Positions 50,602 through 59,559 of a stretch of 64,000 nt of DNA are shown here, one piece after another; the first letter of the stretch is position 1, and every line of letters starts with the position of its first letter. The position numbers were made by a program, and so were the translations under genes. Under the pieces are notes generated by a model that saw nothing but the letters and a program-made list of their open reading frames with translations, did not search any database and was not told the DNA's origin. Origin of the DNA: Homalodisca vitripennis (taxonomy: Eukaryota > Arthropoda > Insecta > Hemiptera > Cicadellidae); the NCBI RefSeq assembly GCF_021130785.1, contig NW_025776812.1, forward strand, positions 62,001 to 126,000. Direction: 5' to 3'.

Positions 50602-50635
50602 TTTTTACATACAACATTTTGCATGAACGGCAACG
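50602..50635 (-). repeat. Right terminal inverted repeat
   Basis: Its reverse complement begins CGTTGCCGTTCATGCAAAAT and matches the left end. ATAT follows at 50636-50639. Confidence 0.85.
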
Positions 50636-50639
50636 ATAT

Positions 50640-52925
50640 TAAGACCTAAATTTACAAAACTATTTTCATATTTCAGTACTGTTCCTTCAATCACGATCGG
50701 TAATACATTTTCATAACCTATATTTGCTAAGGTTTGGGAGGTTCCCAATATCATAGACTTACGTTTTTAAAAGCATTCAAATTTAACCCATGACTTTTAC
50801 ACCAGCTAGAAATATTACATAAATCGGCGTTCATTGCATCAACAGCTTCATTTACCTTATTTATATTACAACTTATGTACAGCTGCATATCATCAGCATA
50901 ACACATAAATTTGCTAAAAATAATAATTTCATATATTCTATTTATATAAAGTGAGAAAAGTAAGGCAGACAATGTTGATCCCTGGGGAACTCCTACAGGA
51001 TTAATCTTCCAATTGGATAACATTCCACCACTAGTTTTTACTCGTTGATTTCTATTCAATAGATATGATCTGAACCATTGAACTACATTTTCACTAATAT
51101 TATAAGACTCCAAAACTGCTAATAACAACTCATGATTTACACAGTCGTAAGCACGACTGAAATCTAGAAGTGTTAAGACTACTATTTCCCTTTTATCCAT
51201 TGACAACCTTATATCGTCCGTAATCCTAATCAGAGCCGTCTGAGTACTATACATTGGTCTATATCCAGATGGGTATTTACATAAAATATTACACTCATTA
51301 ACATATATAGATAATTGTTGATACACCAACTTATCCATTATTTTACCCAAAACACACAATATATTAATAGGTATATAATTCTTAGGTTCTATAGGACTCT
51401 TAACTTTAGGTAACGGAAGAATTAATGCATTTTTCCATTGACTTGGATAGCTACTATATAACAAAGAAGAATTAAAAATGTGTAACAACACATCTCGTAT
51501 TTCATGAAAAATCAATCTAATAAACTTTATATGTATATCGTCATTACCCACAGCGTTAGATGATATATCCATAATTGCTTTGTAAATAGCTTCAACAGTT
51601 ATTTGCGTGAAGTTAAAATTATTTGCTTCCAGACATCTCTTATTTTTATAATATTCAATCAAATCCCTGTCTATTTCATTATTTATGCCCCAGAAATAAT
51701 CATTGAGACAATCCAACTGAACAACCGGATCACCTAGTTGTTTCGATTGTTTACCAGCTCCCTGATCTCTAATGAGTTTCCACATATCTCGACTTGATCT
51801 CTCCTTACTTAAATAATTTTTAAAATATTTATTCCTCTCGTCCCTAATAATTCTCTTAACGCTATTTCTTATTAACCTATATTCTTCGCATATTTCTCTA
51901 TCTTTGGATCTAACGTAACATTTATACAACATTTCTATTTACTATTAATTTTTTGATATCTTCATTGACCCATGGACATACATTTCTTTTATTACTGACA
52001 TTTCTTAGATGAATATATTTGTTTATACGGACTTGACAATGTCTCTGACAGAACTTTTACCTTATCATCAATAGTATTACAGGTATACAAATTATCCCAT
52101 AATAACCCAACACACACCTGTTTAAGTTCATCAACCTGGACATATTTAAAATCTCTGACCACACTTATATTTTTATTTACATACAATAAATTTAGTTTTT
52201 AAATTTATCTCTGTATAAATGAAATCATTATAAGAAAGCCCAGATATAGAAATCTGCCCATAATCGTTCACTCTACTCAAATCGTTTGTAAACATGATAT
52301 CTAGCCAAGTTTCAGATTCTGGTCTGTGGTATGTGGGGTTTAATGGTAATATAGACATATTCAAATTTTTAATAGTATCCAATAAATACGTTTTTTCGAA
52401 AAACACACAATCAGTACTTAAATTTATGTTAAAGTCTCCTATTACTAAGACATATTTATACACTGGAAGTAAATTGGCTAAAACATCAAAAAATTCTGAA
52501 ATATACCCTAGTTTAGGAGGTCGATATACTGCACACAACCATAACTTCCAATTACAATTAGATAGTTCTGTGATTAAGAATTCAGGTTTCATACAATAAA
52601 TTGCCTGTGAAGATGCTATCACCCTATAACTGAAACACTTCCTCAAATAGACGGCTAAACCCCCTCCCTCCTTCCCATCCCTATCATGGCGTATCAATTC
52701 ATAGTTATCCACAAGATATGGAGTAGAAGGTATAATAGGCTTTACAAATGTTTCAGATAACACAATAACATCAAAAACATTTTCGTTAAACAGACTAAAG
52801 ACAGTTTTTCTTCTGACCATCAAATTCTCTACATTGGTATGACCTATCTTTAAGCAATTTTTAGACTTTATACATTTATCTTGTAATGAAACAAATGGCC
52901 CCTGATTATTTACACTAACGCTCAT
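50640..52925 (-). pseudogene. NL-1 ORF2: endonuclease and reverse transcriptase (5' part)
   Basis: An AP-type endonuclease frame starts at ATG 52925: KIGHTNVENL (for the usual NxxS/NxRS), VIVLSETF (catalytic Glu), AVYRPPK, VLVIGDFNIN (GDFN) and SETWLDIMF, ending at 52173. Two frameshifts follow, near 52180 and 51990-51935. The reverse transcriptase runs 51932-50751: ALILPLPKVKSPIEPKNYIP, SGYRPMYSTQTALI, LLDFSRAYDCVNH, GVPQGSTLSALLFSLYIN and catalytic CYADDMQLY, followed by SWCKSHGLNLN. A further shift near 50755 leads into ILGTSQTL and FVNLGLN at the transposon junction. The catalytic residues are present, but at least three frameshifts make it inactive. Confidence 0.92.
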
Positions 52926-53144
52926 TAAAATGTATTTGTAATTGAGAATACATTAAAATATAAATCCCTTTGTAAATTCCTATATAAAAACCCCAAGAAA
53001 AATAAACACATTAAAACAAACACATTTGAAACTGTTAATACCAACTGAAAGATCCTCAAATAAATCAGATAACACTGTAAACAAACTGTAGCAAATACAT
53101 ATTTTTATCATGTAACAAATCACTACATTGTAGCGTAATAATTT

Positions 53145-54362
53145 TCACAACTTACTTAACACTTCCATTGAGTCAGTCACCACAAAGCGATCTCCAGGAT
53201 TCTTACGCATGAAGATCCTTCCATTTCTGACCCAAAGATACGTGTACTGTTTCTCCCGCTTGACCTCTCGCGCTGTGTTGAGTAGCTTCCTGTTTGCCTG
53301 GGTGAGGCTGTTGTTGACATAAATAGGATTTGACTGTCCCTCCATGAACCCGATGTGCCTGGTATTGAGATTTATCTTATCTTTCCTCTTCTGTATAAAT
53401 TGTTCAAGGTCCAGCTTACGGACGAAACGGACCACGATGCCTCCCGGCCTCCCATCTGCACGCGCTGCCGTCCTGTAGCGGTAACAGTTATTTATCATAT
53501 TTACTTGAAATTCAAATCCGATTGCAGCTGCCACTCTGGATATCAGATCCAAAAGATCCTCTTTATCCTTGCTGGGAATCCCATTGATCTCGATCACATT
53601 TTCCTTTGACGCCTGCTCCAAGAAATTGGTTTTGTTGGTGAGTTCCTTTACAGTTTTCCTCAAATTTATGTTTTCTTGATACAGGTGAGATATGTCCTCC
53701 TTGATTCCTCTCACCTGTTTCCCTACTTCCTCAATTTTTTTACCGTTGTCAATTATCCATTCAGAGTATTTTTCCATGTTATTTTTGAAGTCAATGTTTA
53801 TTTCTTTCATTTCCCGGCGAAAATCTCTCATTTCATTCATTAAATCGAGTATATCAATAGACTTTATCATATCAGCGGCCGCCTCCTGCGTCGCTACCGA
53901 TAAGCTAAGTTCGCTTTCTCCCGCACAAACAGGACATAACCATGGCTGATTCTTTTCATGGTCTTGCTTAGAAATTGAAGTACATTAGAAATACTCAGAA
54001 CATACTGGCCTGCATGAATTATGAGAAAACCCCTTAGCACATTTTTTACAAACGATCCTACTTATGATCCCAGTTTTTGAAATATTACTGGAATCTGAGC
54101 CAACATCTGAGTCACTGTGTTTTTGAGTTTGAAAAAAAGCAGCTTTTTCACTCACCGGAGTAACTGGGGTATTATCATCCCGTACTGCCTTCTTCGTATC
54201 ACACTCAGAACACTTCCAATTAACATTACTAGACACAATATATTGAAAGTCATCGTCAGTCAATGTACCATTACAGTCAAGATGATAGACTTTTTTGCAC
54301 AAGAAACACTTTAGATACTTACAATTGGCTGTGACTCCAACAGTACATATAGAACACTTCAT
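53145..54362 (-). pseudogene. NL-1 ORF1: PHD-type zinc fingers, coiled coil, FP-like domain
   Basis: One frame runs from the ATG at 54362 to 53145, broken only by TAA at 53987-53985. The N-terminus has a PHD-like finger (CSIC, CFLC, YHLDC, WKCSEC). A second cysteine/histidine set (CKKC, HNSC, CPVC) spans the stop. From 53870 come a heptad-like coiled coil (IEEVGKQVRGIKEDISHLYQ) and an RNA-binding region (VIEINGIP, then IVVRFVRKLDLEQF) of the type called baculovirus-FP or L1-ORF1-like in insect LINEs. ORF1 protein binds LINE RNA and acts as a chaperone. About 220 bases separate it from ORF2. A single stop makes this the best preserved part of NL-1. Confidence 0.85.
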
Positions 54363-54526
54363 TGTTGAATAAATTCAGTATTAAAAGAAACAGAATATTA
54401 CATAGACAATCATACACCGCTAGTACGCGGCCACAAGATAACTATGGCAAGTTACCTAACCTCAAAATTGACACACACTGTCGCACAGCGATGCTTCCTC
54501 CTCGGCGGCTCGGCCACAACTGAGGA
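54363..54526 (-). other. NL-1 5' untranslated region
   Basis: The GC- and CpG-rich start (GAGCCGCCGAGGAGGAAGC in element sense) directly abuts the (TC)n tract. LINEs of this group normally carry an internal promoter here. No TATA box is expected or seen. Confidence 0.6.
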
Positions 54527-54537
54527 AGAGAGAGAGA

Positions 54538-54589
<52 letters not shown>
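54526..54589. repeat. (GA)n microsatellite between NL-1 and NL-2
   Basis: About 60 bases of GA. It touches the 5' end of NL-1 on one side and the 3' octamer tail of NL-2 on the other. Confidence 0.95.
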
Positions 54590-54592
<3 letters not shown>

Positions 54593-55044
54593 TTTGATAA
54601 TTTGATAATTTCTTTATTTTTTCCTGCCCTGGTTTAGACCAATGGTCCCACTCTTCCACCAGGACAGGCTCCATAATTTATACAAAGTTTTAAACTACAA
54701 TATTTAGTTGTGGCTTAAACTATATGTAACAGAAATCATGTTTTACGTTTCCTCAATAACTATTAACAATTACATTTATATCAGATATATTACAATTCAA
54801 TAAACTTTGAAGTTAAACAATCATTAAACTATAAAAAATTCAACATAAATAAACTATAACAAAATTAACAACAATATGAGCAACAAACTAATAAACTTTT
54901 TTGTTTTACTTAAACTAGTATTGGTAACATTTTTTTTTTGTACTTCCAAACTCTTTCAAGATATACCATACAATAAGATTTAAATGTGCCTTTAGTACTT
55001 TTAAGCAAATTTATACATAATTTTATCCATTTTTTTTTATTTTT

Positions 55045-55086
<42 letters not shown>

Positions 55087-56227
55087 CTATTTTTTTTTTA
55101 CTACAATACACTTTGAAAATTAAACATCATTAAACTATAAAAATTAAACAACAATCTGAGTTAACAAACTAATACAATCCAACCACAATAACAATACAAT
55201 AATTTTATCATACTCTAACATACCGTAATATTTTTATTAAATATAACAACCACGACACAAACCATTAACAACATTACAAGCAAAAACAACATTACTCATA
55301 TCTTTTCAACAAATCAGTTTTAACCGTTTTTAAAAATAAATTTATACTTGGTGCATGTTTAATTGTGTTATAAAGGCCATTTAACAATCTTATGATTCAC
55401 ATGAAATGATTTATTATATATAACTGTTCTATGTAGTGGAAATTGTAAGGTCACATTACCAAACCTTGTTTCCCTTGCATGTACATGGTTCATCATGATA
55501 TATTGATTAAATAGGTAATCAGGTTGTCCAAAACATAATAATCTTGTGCATTTGTAATTAAATATTATATTCCATTCCTTTCATTAATTTTTAAACCAAC
55601 CTAACTCTTATAATACTGGTAATGTGTGCATCTATTGGTACATTAAAAATATATCTTATACATGCATTTTGTGCCCTTTGCAATTTTTGCAACAATTCAT
55701 CATTAATATCACAATATACAGCATTTGCATAATCAAAAAAGGAAAAATAAGCGTAGATACTAACAATTTTTTTTATATATACATTAGGTTTAAAACACAG
55801 CCTTTTAAGTCGATATAAACTTTGGTAAACCTTTCTATGGATGTAATTGACTTGCTCTGTCCATGCCATTGTGCTACACATTCTTATACCTAAATTAAGA
55901 ACTGATTGCTCATAATCAAGTACCATACCATTTATTGTTACAGGTAAAATAACATTCAAATTCACATTAGATAACATCCTTAATGTTCCTAATACTATTG
56001 GTTTGCATTTAGATGCGTTCAAACTTAGCCCATGATCTTTGCACCACTTACATAACATAACTTAGTCTGCATTTATCTGGTTTCACAGCGTTATCAATAG
56101 TATCTAAGGAGCAGTGAATGTACATTTGCATGTCATCGGCATAGAACAATGTCCTACAAAAATTTACAGGTTCATCAATTCGGTTGATATACAGGGTAAA
56201 CAACAAAGATGACATAGTTGACCCCTG

Positions 56228-56231
<4 letters not shown>
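54588..56231 (-). mobile_element. CR1-like LINE NL-2, 5'-truncated
   Basis: Same family as NL-1. On the minus strand it opens abruptly inside the reverse transcriptase with LPQGSTMSSLLFTLYIN and YADDMQMY (56230-56090). A frameshift follows near 56060, and it continues at 56058-55591 with MLCKWCKDHGLSLNASKCKP, TMAWTEQVNYIHRKVYQSLY, FFDYANAVYCDINDELLQ and RAQNACIRYIFNV. The 3' UTR contains an AT microsatellite (about 55052-55081). It ends in a 46-nt hairpin (54668-54623; 11-bp outer stem CCTGTCCTGGT/ACCAGGGCAGG) and three AAATTATC octamers. GA tracts flank both ends. Confidence 0.9.
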
Positions 56232-56285
<54 letters not shown>

Positions 56286-56299
56286 GGGGGGGAGGGAGG

Positions 56300-56339
<40 letters not shown>
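56232..56339. repeat. (GA)n / poly(G) microsatellite at the 5' end of NL-2
   Basis: GA repeats are interrupted by about 20 Gs (56273-56292) and a GGGAGGAA patch, then GA again. The left edge is the truncation point of NL-2. Confidence 0.95.
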
Positions 56340-56479
56340 TTTTGCTGTATTATTTGAACATAACAGCTGTCTTATAAATGGGACGTCATGCTCAGTGACT
56401 ACATTGGTAAAATTTTATACACGTTATAAATAGGCACTTTGTACAAATGAACTTTGCTTTGCCGGTACGATTAACACAT

Positions 56480-58140
56480 CTTCTCTGTGTTTCATTCTCC
56501 AAAGGCCAGTAGCCGTGTTGTCACGTACTACTTCTGGGAGTGGTTTAGGAAACATTTCCCCTTGATTCTCAAGAGGGAAGAAGTGTCCTGTTCAGTAACT
56601 AAGCATTGGAAACTGAAATGTCGAAAAGATACACAAATATCGGCCACCACCACTTTCGTTGCCACATTCGTGTTCTATATGTAGCATTTTTTTATCAAGA
56701 AGATCAACCCCCATTCCTTTGATAAATAGCAAAAACTGTTCGCTGTTGCAATTGTACCTTTGCTTTTTTTTCTTGACCATCTTGATGCGGTCCCCACATT
56801 AGGTTCTCAAGGGCCGTGGCCACTGTAACAATGTTTTTATCATGCCATCTTACCAGCATGATATTCTCAGCAGTTCGAAAATCATACGAACCTTTAGCTT
56901 ATTTTTTATGATCTCGAGGACTCTTCAGTGGACAGTATTCACTTATGTGAGCTCTCAATGTTCCAGTTACACAAATTCCAGTCTTAGCTAAATTTTGTAC
57001 AAGTGGAACTGAGGTAATGAAGTTGTATATAAGAATCTTGTGTCCACTGTTAGTAGAAACCTACGATTTTTCTAGCAAATTATTGACCACAAGTCCAAAA
57101 ATACTCTCACGCGTTTTGGCAACACCTTTATAAACAGAAAAACTGACGAGGTAGCCACTGAAAGAGCATATTGCCCAATGTTTTAAGCCAAAACGTATTG
57201 GCTTACCTCTGATAAATTGTTTTGCAACAATAGTAATGTTGTTTCCAAAAATATGGAATCATACTTTCATCAAATGAAATACTTTCATCCAGTCCTCCGT
57301 GTCGGGTAAAAGCAATGTTTAGGCTTTTTATGCATGGTCTTAGTTTGTGGAGTCTATCAGAATCAACTTTAATGTCATCCAAGTGGAGAAACCGCATGAT
57401 TTGTTCAAAACAATTGCAACGTACACTTTCAGACAACATAGTCGGCACATCATTGTCCCTTGACTAGTACATTCTTTTATTGGGGTATTTGTGTACCCTG
57501 AAATAAACAATCCACCAAGGAACACAATCAGTTCATCTCGTGTCAAATTCAAATTTACATTTTTTTGTGATGCGTATAAGTTACTTTGTTCGGACATAAA
57601 TATTCAAATGGCGTCTGCCACTCCCTTGCTTCATCAGAACAAGGCAAATGCTTAAACTTGGTTTCCATTTTAACATTTGGTTAAGAAGTTTTCCACCGAT
57701 TGCATGTTTCCTCCTTTACTTTTGAAGTTAATTGTTTTTTTTATGTTTCTCCCTACCATTATTGTTTCGTCCCATTTTCTTTTTAGGCGGTTCACCATCA
57801 CTTTCCTCGCTATCCGAGTTAAAGGAATGCAAACTTATTTTTTTATGGAGGCATATCTTATTTCCTTTTGAAGGAACTACACTAGACTTATCTAAATACA
57901 TAATAAGTTTACTAGTACTTACTTGGTTGTGGATCCAGAGTTGTTGGCACAGTTTCAGTTACATTATTTGATTGAGGCCTATTTACTGTGAAAACAGGAT
58001 CATCATTTGTACAGATAGTTTGAACTTCACATTCACTCAGAAATAAATTGCGCCGAAGATGATTCATATTTGCTACTTGTTCATCATCTGAGTTATCGTT
58101 ATCCACGTCTGTTTCAGCAAACTCGTTTAGGGGGAAGAAC
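56480..58140 (-). pseudogene. piggyBac-family transposase, decayed
   Basis: Minus-strand blocks follow the piggyBac order. An acidic N-terminus (58106-57912) comes first. Next (57597-57203) are ASQKNVNLNLTRDELIVFLG, a shifted segment with IMRFLHLDD and LRPCIKSLN, then FDESMIPYFWKQH, holding the first catalytic aspartate. At about 57140-56960 come YKGVAKTRESIFGLVV and HKILIYNFITSVPL (the usual DNxFTS, aspartate lost). At about 56870-56810 VRWHDKNIVTVATA keeps the third aspartate. At 56780-56592 the C-terminal GMGVDLLDKKM resembles the family's GVDxxD motif. Several stops and frameshifts interrupt it. TTAA-flanked ends were not found. Confidence 0.85.
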
Positions 58141-59151
58141 GTAAATCAGTCTTTCGAGTCCATCGTTATTACTTTCTAACTCTGCCAAAATATCTTCAAC
58201 AGTTATATAGAAATACCTGACGCTCACCTTTAATTGTTTTCTACGTTTCCCCAAAATATTCAAGGTTTGAATTATCCCTTAAGGTTATAAATTTTTTTTG
58301 TCATTTATACTGATGTCCTGACTTGTGCTTATAATGTCCTTACATCGCTAATTAGTATATAATTTTTTTGGGTGGGGTGGTTCATGGTAAATTCTTTCGT
58401 GGCATCTCCATTGTGTGGTAGCATGGTTTGTAACAGCACAATTTTCTCGATTTCATTAATTTATTATTATTTTTTCATGTTCTTCTACCAAGTATTTTTT
58501 GTTCGAGTAGGAAGCAGAGAATAATATATAACCGTCTAGTATATCCGGGAAATGGGGTTTAAGATCCACTTAAGGACATTTACATTATTTTACTTAGATT
58601 AAATTAAGCTAACAAGGCAAGGCCAAGAACAGCACCTTTGGGATTCAGAATAATTTGTCAAGGGAATATTATTAGTTTATACACAATCAAAGTGACAGGA
58701 TGATATTTATTGCAAGGGCTGTCATATCATTTATATCAATTTTACATCAATCACATATACTTCAGTATATGTTTGTTAAATGAAATCATACAGAGAGACA
58801 ATATGTTAAATAGCTATATTTTCCTAATGTGTTTATTGAGCTGATTGAACAAATAGCATTATTTATAAAAGCTTGATAAATGTAAACAATGTATTATCAA
58901 TTGATGTGTTTTGAAACGCATCACATTTCCATATTTTATGTGTTTACTTTGTCTGAAAATTAATAATGATATTGCATAACTGGTCATAAATGCTTAAAAA
59001 TATAACTTTATTTGTAAACTTGTAGTAATATTGGCACTAAAATAACCGTTTAAAATAGTACAATAAAACAAGTTAAATACTGCTTTTATTTAACTTATAT
59101 CAGGGATGAAATAACATAGTATTTCAATAAATAATTTGGAGGAAATGACTA
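58141..59151. other. AT-rich spacer, nothing recognised
   Basis: Possibly the 5' flank of the piggyBac remnant. No other supported feature. Confidence 0.4.
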
Positions 59152-59367
59152 GTGTACATGCAGACTTCAGTATATTACGTTTTTGCAGGACGTGCAGTTG
59201 TACAATTCGCAGAAACGCCAAGTATCCAGAGAAGGAGCTTTCGAGTTGCGGTTACCGAATATTGCGGTATATCGTTATCTGACGATGTTGGATCATATAA
59301 AGTTATTGATATTGAAAGCAGTTTCCCATATAGAACCCGACCACAGTTGTGTAAGAGCATGTTCTAA
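59152..59367 (+). other. Open frame with exon-like edges, uncertain
   Basis: A 71-codon frame with less AT-skewed composition. TTACGTTTTTGCAG ending at 59188 resembles a splice acceptor, and GTAAGA at 59354 resembles a donor, so an internal exon of about 165 bases is conceivable. An overlapping frame (59183-59383) is open too, no domain is recognised, and the right end already resembles the adjacent satellite. I give it low weight. Confidence 0.2.
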
Positions 59368-59559
59368 AGTACTGCAGCGTTAAAACTGCACTACATCTCC
59401 CTACAAATAACAAGAAAAACAAGTGTGTAAGGGCACACTCTAAGGTAATACAGTGTTATTATTAGAGTATAACTTCGTAACCACGCTTGAGCTACAGTTG
59501 TTCAATACCAAGAATTAAGTAACTAAATTGTTCCTGGAGTGATGCACCCATACCCAGAA

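Larger units (their letters stand above)
46360..50635 (+). mobile_element. DNA transposon with ATAT duplication, inserted in NL-1
   Basis: This 4276-bp element has inverted ends starting CGTTGCCGTTC and agreeing at about 29 of 34 positions. It is flanked by ATAT at 46356-46359 and 50636-50639. Deleting the element and one ATAT restores the LINE ORF2 sequence across the junction, which proves the boundaries. A TA duplication with ends starting TCGTTG fits the bases equally well. It encodes one transposase-like gene on the plus strand (47662-50078), now broken. Both ends carry many copies of a CAAAATGTCNTATGTT motif. The transposase type and a 4-bp duplication would be compatible with Sola-like elements, but I cannot confirm the superfamily. 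Confidence 0.88.
45117..54526 (-). mobile_element. CR1-like LINE NL-1, full length, split by a DNA transposon
   Basis: The minus strand carries, in order: a GC-rich 5' UTR (54526-54363), ORF1 (54362-53145), ORF2 endonuclease and reverse transcriptase (52925-50640), an insertion (50639-46356), the rest of ORF2 (46355-about 45965) and a 3' UTR ending in two octamers. The two halves join: ORF2 up to FVNLGLN at about 50640 continues with MSNTLSWAEQ at about 46355, once one copy of ATAT is removed. Length without the insertion is about 5.1 kb, normal for CR1. Both outer ends abut (TC)n. PHD-type fingers in ORF1 and the octamer tail support the CR1 group over Jockey. Confidence 0.9.

Noticed and set aside
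46360..50635. piggyBac assignment for the transposon inside NL-1
   Set aside because: The duplication is ATAT or TA, not TTAA, and the protein lacks piggyBac motifs. The real piggyBac remnant is at 56.5-58.1 kb.
45117..54526. Two independent LINE fragments rather than one split element
   Set aside because: The protein and DNA sequences are continuous across the junction once the transposon and one ATAT are removed, and there is no overlap between the halves.
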